64,000 bases of DNA from Ciona intestinalis (lineage: Eukaryota > Chordata > Ascidiacea > Phlebobranchia > Cionidae). Location of the stretch: assembly GCF_000224145.3 (NCBI RefSeq), contig NW_004190356.2:248001-312000 (forward strand). Direction: 5' to 3'. Within the stretch, counting starts at the first letter, position 1. Each line of letters opens with the position of its first letter. The notes beneath the pieces are model-generated. The model made no database searches, had not been told where the DNA came from, and was given only the letters and a program-made list of their open reading frames with translations. The position numbers and the translations under genes were made by a program. Below, piece by piece: positions 46,892 through 58,100 of the stretch.

Positions 46892-48561
46892 TGTTTACAT
46901 CACAATGCGAGGATATAACTTAGAAAATGACTGCAGTTATCCCCAAATTAAATACAGCACTGAGATACAACAGCGGTTGGCTACATGTTATAATGTAATA
47001 ATTCATACATCAGTAACTCATACAATCTTTATCATCTGTCAAGAACATAATTGTGAAAAAGCCATAAGAAAATTTAGACCTAGTAAAGAATCCTCCGGTA
47101 GGTTACAGATTGGTCTATATTTCTTTAAAAGGACTGATGGTATTTTGTAAATTACAAATAAATTAAACTACCATTGCCAGCAACAAAGTATCACTATCCG
47201 CCACTATGTAGAATACAGAATATACAGCTGAAGAAGTTAATATACACAGAGAAGGTTTAGCTTTCAACAACTTTACCCTATAAGCTTCTAAACCTAAAAA
47301 ACTTGGCGGTACTAGTAAAAAATCTCCCCCCCCCCACACCTTATTCGCTAACCACCAACCTCTAACTTCTAACTCCTAACCCAGTAACCTAACCATCAAT
47401 CCCTAAATAGCAACCTCTAACACTTTCCACCAGCCCTTCTGCTATGTACCGGAGGATTTTTTACTAGTGCCCACTTGGCACATGACAGGAAAGACAAGTT
47501 GTTTTATCAACACATCCTGGGTTTTGGGTGTATCACGAATGTTGAGCAAATCAATAAAAGAACTGCAAGGTAATATCAAATGTAAATTTGGTGTCCGCTA
47601 GATGTCACTATTGTGCAGACGCAGCGTAGTTTAAAAATTTAAACGGTAAAAAAATGGTAAAACTGTAAAAATAGAAGTTTATCTGTTAACTTAAGTTATA
47701 TATTTTTTGAACTATCGTAAGCATTTAAAAGGGGACCGACTGGGAAGGCTTCATCTTTTTATAATTTTATTTGAAATCCCGATACATGTTCAGTGCTCTG
47801 GTTCTGTAAAGCTTTGTGATACCATTCCGAGTACACGAACCCAGAGCCATCAAAATACCTACGACTCCGCACAAACTATGGTCCAAACACAAAAAAATAT
47901 TTCATAAACTGTTACCACCCCTATAAAATTGTAACATTAAATGACAAGTTACATTTAGTGGAAACCTGAGTGCGTATATAAACATGTGCCCGTATATAAA
48001 CATACTGGTAGAAACAACTTTGTCAATGATCCAAAATCGATTATTCCATAGTCATAGTGCCTCAAAGCATAGGTTACTGAACAGTATTCTATGCCTCAAA
48101 GCTTAATCATATGAATCGTCAAATGTAAACTACACGTTTGAACATAGATATCATATACATAATACGTACAGCTCAGAGCCATAGAAATACCGTTTATACG
48201 ACAGCTCAGAGCCATAGAAAGGTGTTTATACGACTCTGGTACAGCTCATTCCGTATGACGTAGAAAATCAGCGGGATTTCGTTACTGAATTAACTTCGTA
48301 GTAAAACAGGGTACCTAGATAGATAGTATAACATCTGTTTTACGTTGTAAAGGATAACACGTAAAACTAGATTCGACCGTCTATGACTGTTTATAATGTA
48401 TGTTAATATTATTTTTGTGTAAATATATCAAAATGTCCAACTAATGTATGAAACGAATGTACCAGGTATTCGTAAAGAACTTGTATATACACACTGCGTG
48501 TTAATAGGAAAAAAGCATTGCAAGATTTTGAGGTTGAGTGGACCAATATAAGTAACAAACA
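46892..48561. other. Divergent intergenic region, TBC1D10 / RAB5IF
   Basis: Must hold both promoters; no core motif is convincing. A MITE-like element lies at 47,305-47,472. Two short direct repeats of AGCTCAGAGCCATAGAAA stand at about 48,171 and 48,206. Confidence 0.6.
47305..47472. mobile_element. MITE with ACTAGTAAAAAATC ends and CTAAC-rich interior
   Basis: Inverted ends GTACTAGTAAAAAATC and GATTTTTTACTAGTGC enclose a C run, TTATTCGCTAACCACCAACC and a degenerate CTAACC/CCTAAC array. It shares the GCTAACCAC segment and C tract with 34,869-35,003. Confidence 0.72.
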
Positions 48562-48900
48562 ATGAGTCAATCGAATGGACTTTTTGAAAAAGCTCTTACT
48601 AGGAAGGCGTCATGGCCAGACAAAGAGGAATTATTGGATGTAGTGTACTGGAGTCGTCAAATCATTGCTTTAATCATAGGAATTTTGTGGGGAATTTTCC
48701 CTTTTGTTGGAATTTTGGCCATCTTGCTTTACTTTGCAATTACAACGCTCACAATGAATTTCTATGTAACTGAGTTTCAGAAACAGGACATTGAAGAATA
48801 TGGCGGTTTTTTTGAAGTCGCAAAAGAAGGTTTTATGACAGCATTTGCTAGTTTTTTAGTCTCTTGGATTATAGTCTATTCTTCAGTGCATGGGTCATGA
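48562..48900 (+). CDS. RAB5IF: RAB5IF/OPTI-like small membrane protein
   Basis: Single-exon frame of 112 residues starting MSQSNGLFEKAL. The segments WPDKEELLDVVYWSRQIIA, GILWGIFPFVG and EEYGGFFEVAKEGFMTAFAS follow vertebrate RAB5IF (C20orf24) closely, with two to three hydrophobic spans. In vertebrates this protein (also called OPTI) pairs with TMCO1 in the ER multipass translocon; RAB5-linked and mitochondrial roles have also been reported. The length is slightly below the human protein, with a shorter N-terminus. It diverges from the TBC1D10 gene and is followed by ARL6IP4 on the same strand; the nearest AATAAA is at 49,367, only about 80 bp before the next ATG. Confidence 0.94.
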   Translation: MSQSNGLFEKALTRKASWPDKEELLDVVYWSRQIIALIIGILWGIFPFVGILAILLYFAITTLTMNFYVTEFQKQDIEEYGGFFEVAKEGFMTAFASFLVSWIIVYSSVHGS

Positions 48901-49366
48901 CCAAAATTTGTATATAGAACTCATATGCAATGGCTGCAGTTGTTAAACAAATTCTATTCAAGCCTTGCTTCATGCAACTACATTATGTAAATTTTGATGT
49001 GACATTTTAACCAAACTGGTGGTTCAAATAATACTACAAAAATTTGTTTGATATTTGAAAAGTGTAATTCATTCAAAAGAGTGTTTAAAGTTTTAGAAAT
49101 CTACAATCAAAATAATTGTAATTTATTTAATATATCTATTGAAATTTGCAACAGATATGTATGTATTGAAATGGTATTCGTTGAGTTTCAAATAAGTTTA
49201 ATTTGGTGTTCGTGGTTACTATTTCCAATAACGATTTTATATAAATTATACAATTATTCATATTACGTCTACTATACTACTTGAAGGTACAGTTTACATT
49301 TTGTGTAATTGTTCAATGGTGATATTCTATTAGTCGATACCTTGTACAATCACTTACCAAAGCAAA

Positions 49367-49372
49367 AATAAA
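49367..49372 (+). terminator. Poly(A) signal AATAAA for RAB5IF
   Basis: A clear AATAAA lies 467 nt after the RAB5IF stop and 78 nt before the ARL6IP4 ATG. Cleavage would leave little room for a promoter for the next gene. Confidence 0.55.
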
Positions 49373-49449
49373 TGGTTTGAATGTAATGGTTTGACAGCAG
49401 AACTGTTACTGGATCGATGATTGTACTGATTTGAAAGGAGTTATTGCCA

Positions 49450-50128
49450 ATGGGCTCTAAGAAAGAAAAAAAAGATGTGAGAGAAGTTGTTCATAAAGTG
49501 AAAAAGGCAAAACATGAAAAGAAATCTGAAGACTCAAATAAGAGATCATACTTTTCCAGTACAAGTAAAAAAAGAAAGAAAAGATACTCTTCTTCTAGTT
49601 GTTCAACTGATTCAGAGCGAAAAGTAAAGAAGAAAAAGAGAAAGAGGACAACTTCAGAAGATACATCATCCTCAGAAGACAGGACACAGAAAACTTTAAA
49701 AAGAAAAAAGGCCAAACATAAAAAGAAAACTAAAAAAAAGAAGATGAAGAAAGAAAAAACTATTAAAACAACAGATGAAAACAGTCCCAAAAACATAAAA
49801 TCCCTTAAGAAAAACAAAGAGGAAACAGGTTAGCCTGGTTCAAAGCAATCTCTGAGAAAATTGTGTGGTTTCATTATCATATTTTATTGCAGATCCTGAT
49901 CCAAGAGCCCTGGCAATGCGTCCAATGACGCAGGAGGAATGGGAGAAACGACAGAGCGTAATGCGTCACGTATATGACGCAGAAACCGGACGCACGCGGC
50001 TCGTCAAAGGAGATGGTGAAATTATGGAAGAAATAGTCTCTCGAGAGCGCCACCTGGCGATTAACAAACAAGCGACTATTGGTGACGGAAATTCATTCCA
50101 AGCGAAGCTTGGGCTTAATAAGCGATGA
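49450..50128 (+). CDS. ARL6IP4: ARL6IP4 (SRp25)-like nuclear RS/lysine-rich protein
   Basis: Exons 49450-49828 and 49893-50128 give 204 residues. Exon 1 is almost wholly low-complexity lysine/serine sequence with nuclear-localisation character (KKKKRKR). Exon 2 encodes the conserved tail: [52 protein letters not shown]. This tail is diagnostic of ARL6IP4, a nuclear speckle protein implicated in splicing. ATG at 49,450 is the first in frame; upstream in-frame TTG is not used. The 64-nt intron is unusually short, as often seen in tunicates. Convergent with the C22orf15-like gene, 248 bp away. Confidence 0.94.
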
Positions 50129-50376
50129 AGTTGATAGTCAACTCAATAGTTTCTGGTCACATTTAAATTGTTCCATGCTCTTTTTCGGAATTACTTAAAA
50201 TACATTCGGAGTATTTAATCGTTCTAATCTGGAGAACAACGACTGTTGCTTCATTGACTTATCGTGGACCGCGCTGTTTTACAAGAACAAACATTAAATG
50301 CTTCAACTTTTAAGTGCTTTGCTTTAAATATAAACAGGTTCATACAAGTTAGATTAGTGGGGCAATTTTCTATGTA

Positions 50377-51051
50377 CTACAAAATGCGAGCTAGCGAATT
50401 CCGCTTAGGAGACTTTGTCTTGCTGACTTGACTCGATCGTTTTTTAGATCCTTGCCAATTTTTCCCCTTAGGAATGACTTCAGCAGGCCTTGACAATCTG
50501 TCCAAACGTTCCGCGAGTTCGGGGTAATGCTTCTCCAGGTTCAATAAAAGGGATTCGTATTTATGAGGTTCAGTATCTACGTTGGTGGACCCTGTATAGA
50601 GAATCCAAGAATAATTCCTTTATTTAAAAACTGTCATAAATAACAAAAAATTTCACGGCAAACTGATTTCCGTTGACTTACTTATAACCTTGATTAGAAC
50701 ATATTTCCGCCTTCCTTCCAGATACTGACTCGCGTACTCTGTCAAATTTTCTTTGTCGGAAATATTAGATACATTCCCAGCTTCGTCGACCAAGTCCAGG
50801 ATTGCTAAAAGCATTTAAATATACAGCGGATTACGTGAGACTGTATAGCTTCAATGGAAGTGAACTTACCTTCGTCGCCGCATCTGCACTTTTCGCGTAT
50901 ACATTCTAGTAAAAGCAAACTTTTGCAATGTGGGTTAAAAAGTTCTTCTTTATTTTCTTTATGAACAGAAAGAATTAAAATTAAGTTTAATTTAATTCAC
51001 ACAAATTCACAAACCTCCATATCTCACAGTGATGAAAAGTTGGGTTGACAT
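50377..51051 (-). CDS. C22orf15/CXorf65-family protein
   Basis: Four exons: 51015-51051, 50870-50956, 50682-50804, 50377-50591; 153 residues. It begins MSTQLFITVRYGENKEELFN, a ubiquitin-like beta-grasp start as in C22orf15 and CXorf65, continues with LECIREKCRC and AILDLVDEAGNV, YVLIKVI, and then KYESLLLNLEKHYPELAERL, the most conserved stretch of C22orf15. The C-terminus is basic (SKKRSSQVSKTKSPKR). The biochemical role of this family is unknown. Introns are short (about 60-90 nt). Confidence 0.87.
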
Positions 51052-51871
51052 GATTATGTGATTTTCGTACAAACATAAAAATACAAAATCCTTTCGGTGC
51101 AATATACGCTACAAATATTAGAAAATTAGAAACTTGAAGTAATACAACAGTAGATTTCGAATCTAGTCAAATACATAAGGTATTAGACTTCCGTGTTAAA
51201 ATTTAGTCCCCAATCGTTAGTAAATTACCAAATTAAAAATCAATCAAGCGTAAAGCGTGATTATGACGTAATCATGCATTTTTTGTGTCTGTAAATACGT
51301 CAAATATCTGATATGTAATTTAATTATTATACAATCCTTGCTTAAATGCTAGTGGATAATGTCGCACACGTCTTTTGCTTACTGCTCTGACCACAATAGC
51401 GTCCTTGAACCTAAAACGTTTCAAAAGTGTAGCAACCAACTAGAAAACGACAGTAAACGGATTACTGTGCACAATTAGTTAAAAAGGCGCGCCGATTGGC
51501 ATACGAATAACTTGACAGATTTCAACTGACATCAGTTATCCCTTGAGAAAGTTCCTTCTGATATTTCTGTCGGACGAAACGTATTAAAGTAATACGTGAT
51601 ACACGCGACCGCCTGGCTTGAATAAACCGTATCATAACACCACATAAAGGTCTGCCTCAATGGAAACGACTGACACTTTGACACCAAAGGCTTTCCTCAA
51701 TTATAACCTAAGTACACAAACGTGCAAATATCCATTATTGGCGGCTATTACCAATATTATCCCCCTACTGTAATCACATCGGTAAAATGTTAATGAAATG
51801 AAGGTCTACTTTTAAACCACGACACTCTTAATTTAAGCTTAAAATATATTTCTTCCTTATTATCCATTTAT

Positions 51872-52062
51872 AGTAGGGTGGGGGGAAGATGGGACACCTT
51901 TACCACATAATTTCCAAACATCCTGATCGTGTTTTGAACGATTAACAACGGTCTATGGGAGTCGTAAGGATACGGTTTTATAATTCTGTGAGTTTTTTTT
52001 TGTTTACTACCAAATGGGGCGAGAAAATAGAATGGAAACGTGTCCCATCTTCCCCTCCCTAC
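51872..52062. mobile_element. MITE, AGTAGGG family, complete
   Basis: AGTAGGGTGGGGGGAAGATG to CCATCTTCCCCTCCCTACT with TA on both sides. Confidence 0.9.
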
Positions 52063-52416
52063 TATATCATAGTATGCTACGTACTTAAAACAAGCAACAA
52101 TTTTATAATTAAACTTAGTTAGTCGCATTTATGCTAGAGTGTCTGACTTGTACAAATTGTGAATGGTTAGATTACACCTCCCGCTTTGCTGAATGAATGT
52201 AGTAGCTTAAGTTACAACGTAATTGGCCCCCGATCAAATTCCAACACGATAAAAGAAAGATAGGCAACCGCAACGAAGTCTATACGATACAATATATAAC
52301 CAGAATAGGCATGTGAGTCAAATATACATCTCTTTCGACACATTTTATGTATTTTCTGCATAAACGATGGCTTACATTAGCGTAAATAAAAATAATAACA
52401 AATCTATATGGTTTAT

Positions 52417-52656
52417 AGTACAGTGGGGCAAGGCGGGACACTCAGGCACATATTTCCACCTGCTTTTAGACTCGAGGTGTATGATGGGATACCTTTTTAT
52501 TTTATTTTCATCTCCAATTTGGTAGTAAACAAAGAAAATTTAGGAATTATAAAACCATATATCCCCACGACTCCCAGAGACCTTTAACTGTTTAATAGAC
52601 GATCATGATATTTGGATGCTATGTGACACAGGTGTCCCGTCTTCCCCCGCTCTACT
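52417..52656. mobile_element. MITE, mosaic of the AGTAC and AGTAGGG forms
   Basis: Left end AGTACAGTGGGGCAAGGCGG resembles the 1.27-kb element (GTACAATGGGGGAAGACGGG); from 52,480 it continues as an ordinary AGTAGGG-type body and ends TCTTCCCCCGCTCTACTA. Confidence 0.7.
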
Positions 52657-53365
52657 ATATGATATGATTATACTTTTTTTTCTTCCAGCGTGGCGGGGAC
52701 AGTCGTGATGATAATACAGGTGTTTTGTTTGATACCTCATGCTCGCATGTATAAGCAAGTAAAGAAACTGTTAAGAAAACATTAGTATGTCGATTTAAAT
52801 TATTTGTTTATTAGGTAATTTTCTAATCGTACAACCGTAAACTAAACACCGGTTACAGAAAACAGGTTTCGTATATATGTGATTAACAAAGTTTATAAAA
52901 TTAATACGTTGACCAAAATCAAAACGATTGTGGCACTGAACAGCAAAAACTGGAGCGTGGCATAACAGAATTAAAATTCGGTGTCGCGTGAAATAAGGTC
53001 ACCTGAAACGAACAAGGCACACGTAGATCAGAGTTTCAATAACAAATCCGCCCCTTGAAGGATAATGGAAACAAATGGAAAGTTTTCGCAACAAAAGGCG
53101 GGAGCTCTTTATTCGCGCTTATGTGAATGTTGAAGTGTTTGTTTCGAGTCATGATTTCAGTGTTGCCAAAATAAAAATGTTGTAATCGTTTTTGGAAAAA
53201 TAGTTGTATTTACCTAAATTTGGAAAACATACCTTGTTTCTTTTGATTAAGATGACTTTTTGCTTTTCGTCTGGAAACACTGGCATGGTGTGTCCAAAAG
53301 AATTCGTTTCGATGGTTGTGTTCGTAGTTTTTGAGTGTAAGCGAAAGTACGTGGTAAGGTTAACG

Positions 53366-54805
53366 ATGCAGTCAACTATAAACTACGATCAACTTAAAGT
53401 TGTTAATAGTACAGCGGAAGACAGGATCGAATCACGACATGAAAATTTCATGAAAACTTTCACCAGCGTTTTTGTGAAGCCCGAGCCTGTGAAGCCGGGA
53501 ATGCCAACCAAACCAACGATAGCGTTTGAACTGGGCCATGCTGGTTTGAATCGACCCAAATCCAGATATGCGGCGGTAAGAGGCAAAATCACACGAAAAA
53601 CGGAGGACCCACCTACTGTGTACGATGATCCAAGAGTACATGATGTTAGACTTCATATATCAAAGCATAAAAAAGGTTTGCAAACTGAAACAGCTCCGGA
53701 CGATCTGGTATTGGCAAAAGATCGGAATATTGGGTGTCTGAGAATGCTGATGAAGAAGTTGCCTTTTGAGAGAACACGCAAGGAACACAAAAGGGTGTAT
53801 CGTCTACTACGCGAGCTGTGGCCTTCTGAACTTGCTTGCTTGCTCGAAGATAGTGGTGACAGTCACCCAGTGCTCCGCGAACTCGCAACAGTGGCAGCTT
53901 TGGATAGTTACGGAGAAGCGGGACTGACAGTGTTCGGAAACACTGGCCTACATATGATTCTTCGTGGATCTGTAAGACCGCAAACTCTTCCATATATTCG
54001 TGCAGGGTTGTCTACTGAAGATGACGCTGAAGTATTTCCTTCCCCCACCCCTTTGCTTCGGAGAAAAATGGGGAAACTGCAACATGGCGATTGGTTCGGG
54101 ACCCTTGAAAAGGTCGAAGGTCGAGAGGTCAACACAAAGGTCATGACCTCCGTCACCTTAGAACCGTGCCAATTTTTAAAGATCGCAATAGCGGATTACA
54201 AGCGCATTTTGGAACGAATAAAGGAGCGAATTCAAGCCGAAAAGACAACCGTTGTTCAAGCGAGCGACTTATATAGAAATTGGCCCGGATTATCACTTCG
54301 AAAACTGGCCGCACTGGTTGAATGGCAAACCATACCTGGAAACACTGTTGTTATACCAGAAGGAGAAATCGCTCCCTTCATATTTTTCCTCAAAAAGGGT
54401 AAATGCGACGTCTTCAAGCAAGTGGAGGCAATCAAGACTCTTCCGAACGGTAGAAGAAAAAAGCTCTTCCGGAGCGTGAGGATGGGATCGTTAAGGGAGG
54501 GAGACTCGATCGGAGAGGACAGTTTGTTGGAAAAGAAACCTTTGTCTTGTTCCATCGTGTCTTGCGAAGATTTGGAAGTTGGTGTTATTACATTGGAAAG
54601 ACTTGAGTTGTTGGACCCCACCACACGTTCCTTGCTTTCTCAAAGCTCTCGGCCAAAGTTTGATGACGTCACTGATGACATCATTCAAGAGAACTTCGTT
54701 CAGCAGGAAATGAAAGACGATTGGGCAGAGTTGAAACGTAACGTGTTACTTCGAACTATTAACTACTGTGGTATTCGACCCGGTTACGGAAAATGGGCGA
54801 AATAA
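53366..54805 (+). CDS. Cyclic nucleotide-binding-domain protein (CNBD1-like), intronless
   Basis: A single frame of 479 residues from MQSTINYDQL; the frame stays open upstream with earlier ATGs at 53,251 and 53,285, but that extension is hydrophobic and compositionally different, so 53,366 is preferred. A helical segment LPFERTRKEHKRVYRLLREL (about 131-150) precedes two cNMP-binding beta-barrel folds, about 175-275 (GNTGLHMILRGSV, HGDWFGTLE) and 315-415 (GNTVVIPEGEIAPFIFFLKK, GDSIGEDSLL). The second phosphate cassette reads GEDSLLEKKPLSCS and lacks the usual Arg, so cAMP/cGMP binding is doubtful. CNBD1 is the likeliest relative, but assignment within this superfamily is not certain. The stop codon overlaps an AATAAA. 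It is convergent with the CKAP5 gene, 354 bp away. Confidence 0.85.
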   Translation: MQSTINYDQLKVVNSTAEDRIESRHENFMKTFTSVFVKPEPVKPGMPTKPTIAFELGHAGLNRPKSRYAAVRGKITRKTEDPPTVYDDPRVHDVRLHISKHKKGLQTETAPDDLVLAKDRNIGCLRMLMKKLPFERTRKEHKRVYRLLRELWPSELACLLEDSGDSHPVLRELATVAALDSYGEAGLTVFGNTGLHMILRGSVRPQTLPYIRAGLSTEDDAEVFPSPTPLLRRKMGKLQHGDWFGTLEKVEGREVNTKVMTSVTLEPCQFLKIAIADYKRILERIKERIQAEKTTVVQASDLYRNWPGLSLRKLAALVEWQTIPGNTVVIPEGEIAPFIFFLKKGKCDVFKQVEAIKTLPNGRRKKLFRSVRMGSLREGDSIGEDSLLEKKPLSCSIVSCEDLEVGVITLERLELLDPTTRSLLSQSSRPKFDDVTDDIIQENFVQQEMKDDWAELKRNVLLRTINYCGIRPGYGKWAK

Positions 54806-55159
54806 AAATATAAATTCTTGGTTTTTTTTAGTTTGTATAAAAAAAAAACACTTTATATCGAATGCGAATATTTATTTTTCAGAAAAAATAAATACTGAGA
54901 CTGCGTACAACGGTTTGAAAATGCTACAACGAAAGGGATAGCTGCGTGGAATGAACTACATAGAAGTTTTAATCGGAAATTATTCCAAAACACTGTTCCA
55001 GCTATAATTGTTAATAAAGTCAATAATATGTAGATTTTATACAAAAAGATGAGACTTAAGGTTGGTAGCTGGCAGTGCTGACCGATAATATTATGTGCAG
55101 TGTTGTGTAGTTTGAGAGAAAACTATAAAGCAACACTGTTAATCCACCATGCATTCAAT

Positions 55160-58100
55160 TTATCGACTTGAACTTTGTTTGATCTGTGCAAGTCGTCGTT
55201 TTAAATCGGATATATTTGCTGAAGAACTAATGCTGCGTTCTTTCGGTTGCGATTGAAAGCCGCTGGATCGAACAGCCGCTTCATCGGCCTGTAATGACAC
55301 AATAAAATAGAAATTGTATAAAATTTTACTGTCAAAGCAGGGCATGATCTAATATCATGCAACTATAAGTTATTTTTTAAGGTTATACCGGTCAACTGTA
55401 GTGTTTATGAATTTATATTACGCAGTATACCAATTCTATAATTGTGCCACGTGACCAGATATTATACCATAACCACACTAAGCATTAAATGTCATTATGC
55501 TAGAATTACAACGATACAAACAATAGTGCCGTGTCTAGTCTTTATAGTAGACAGCGAAACACTGTAACAACCTTTTTTTAATTGAAAATATATTTTATAT
55601 AAAAAATAATATAAAATAGAACAAACAGAGGAAAATTATTTAAGGTGGAACAAAAAAGATAAAAATAATATCAAATAAACAAAAGATTGAAAATAATAAT
55701 AAATAGAATAAAAGATAAAAATAATATAAAATAGAATAAAAATATTAATAAATAGAACAAAAAGAGTTAAAATAATATCGAAAGAACAAAAAGATTAAAC
55801 CACCAACCTTGACCGTGGATGATTCACCAGATGGTTCGGGATGGTTGACATCTGTGGTGGTTTTTTCACCATTTTGCTTCTCGGATGTGCAGCGTGGTTT
55901 TAAACCACAGCGTTCACGAAGATACTGGAATTAAACGTTTGTATGAAATGTAAAAGAAATTACGACACACTTGTGTTGCGCAAGCCAATGACCTGATAAC
56001 TTTAAGATATATATTTCTTTATCCTCACTTACCCCAAAAACGACAGTCGTTATAACACGGGTGTTAATACACCTCGTGCCAGCTTACGAGTTACCATGTA
56101 TATTACTTTGTGGCCTGTGGGTGAATATTTCTGTGGAATTTTTTATGTATGGCTGATTATTTGGTCAATAAGTGACCACTGGTTTGAAGCAATTGCCGTT
56201 AAGTGTCTTGCCCAAGGACACATACGCCCACAATAGTAGCAGCGTCGAGCCCTAAACCCGTTACCTCTAGGTTACCACTATGCCACGGCGCCGGTCAAAT
56301 ATTTTTGGAAAAAAACAAATCGAAAAAAAAATCTGGCCTGCAAATGCAAACAAAACATTTGCCTCTGCTTTAATTTTTAAGTCACAAATGTCATGGTATG
56401 TTAGTATTTGAAACAACATGAAATATTATAAAAGTAAGATTATATTTAAATATCATTAGTTAAAATGTTAGTGATTTCTATTTGAACCAAGTATATTACT
56501 AATGATAAACAAACTTACATTTAATCTGTCCCATGATTCCTGCACAGTAGGTGGCTGGTAATTACTTTTCTGGGATTCTGTGAAAGCTGAAAATAAAATT
56601 TGCGTTACGAAATATATCAGTATTTAGATTTGCAAATAAATGGAACAATAGTCATTTTTCAAAACCTGGGGCAATATTATTAACATTTAACTTTATTAAA
56701 GTTGTTAAATTTTTAAATTTCAGTAAAAAGCACTTGCAATGGAAGCGTTATAAACTTAATACACTGAAACAATAATAACCTTTATTTTATTTAATAATAC
56801 TCAATTATTTATACTTTTTATAAAAACTCGTTTAAATATAACGGGGTGTATTACACATCAGTTTTACAACCAGCAAAAAAATTGTACAAATTACAATTAA
56901 ACAAACTAAAAAACAACAAATAAAAATGCTGTACTATTTTTAACATACAAAAGAAATAAAAAAAATATATGAGCAATAGGCCAACTCTGGTCTAAATCGC
57001 ATGGTAAGCGATAAACTAAACAAATAATTAATAAAAAAAATACAAAACAAGATAATTAATCAAATATTTTACAAAAAAACTACGAAATTTAAAATGTACA
57101 AACTTAAATAGCTCCTCATATGGGCTACATATGAAAACATATACTTCATACATATGAAAACTTTACCCACCTCCACTTTTGGTTTGTTTTTCACTTTCTA
57201 TTCGTTTGAGGTTTCGTCGAATATATTGTTGGAAAATATCAATGTCGAGCGAATTTATTCGTGATTCGAGATCATAATGTGGGTTGGTGACTTTGAAATC
57301 GTACAATTCCTGCAAACCCTGTTAGAATTGGAGGGAGGAAAGGTTAGCATTGGAAAATTACTACTTCAGTGGATTTCAATTCTAAAACAGTATTTCTAGC
57401 AATACATTAGGGTACTGAGATTTCGTTAGGGATGTGCTGAAGTTGTAAAAAGCTGAAGTTAAACTCGAGATGGGCACATTTGCTGAGGTTATGATTCGTG
57501 ACTTTCCAGAGAGAAAATTCACAGCGAACAAATTACAGAGAAAACTATGCTGACTAGTCTCGCTATCTTTTAGTTGCTTCACTTTTTTCATGTTTATTAT
57601 TTTTCGCTCTTGCTTGCAATAATAGAAATAAGACTCAACCTAATTTTCAGCCTAGTGCCAAGTGCCAAAAAAGAACAAATTCGTACACAAGCTTTTGAGT
57701 TGAGGCCTGTCACATTCGTAGTTTTTATCATCTTAGAAAAAAGATCTGTTTTAGAATTATAATAAAGAAGATAAAATAAACCTGTTTGGTTTGTTTTCGA
57801 TCGCTGACTTTTTTAAAGATAATCGAGAGTTGCGCATCAGGGGAAAGTCCCTGCTCCCGGATGTTCTCCTTCTGCTCCGAAGATGAAGAGGAATTTGGTC
57901 GGTTGGGGATCTTCATGTTTCCTGCTCCGGATGCTTTTCGGATGATTTGAACAACCTCAGAGGATTCGGGATTAGGGATCATGTAAAGTTCATCCATTAT
58001 CTGTAAAAAGAAGATTTTTTGAAAATCTTTTTTTTTTCGCTTTACATAGAATTGATCGTCCTTTTCAATGTTTTTTTTTTAATATATATACTTTTTTTAA

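Larger units (their letters stand above)
51052..53365. other. Intergenic, C22orf15-like to CNBD-like
   Basis: No gene recognised. Two MITEs (51,872-52,062 and 52,417-52,656) and a SINE fragment at 52,681-52,750 (minus). The frame open upstream of 53,366 is noted under the CNBD-like gene. Confidence 0.65.

Noticed and set aside
47340-47430. Interstitial telomere array
   Set aside because: The CTAACC-like units are too irregular and sit inside an inverted-repeat element; reported only as telomere-like.
49491-49817. 108-residue minus-strand frame rich in Phe and Leu
   Set aside because: It is the complement of the lysine/serine-rich ARL6IP4 exon; composition follows from that.
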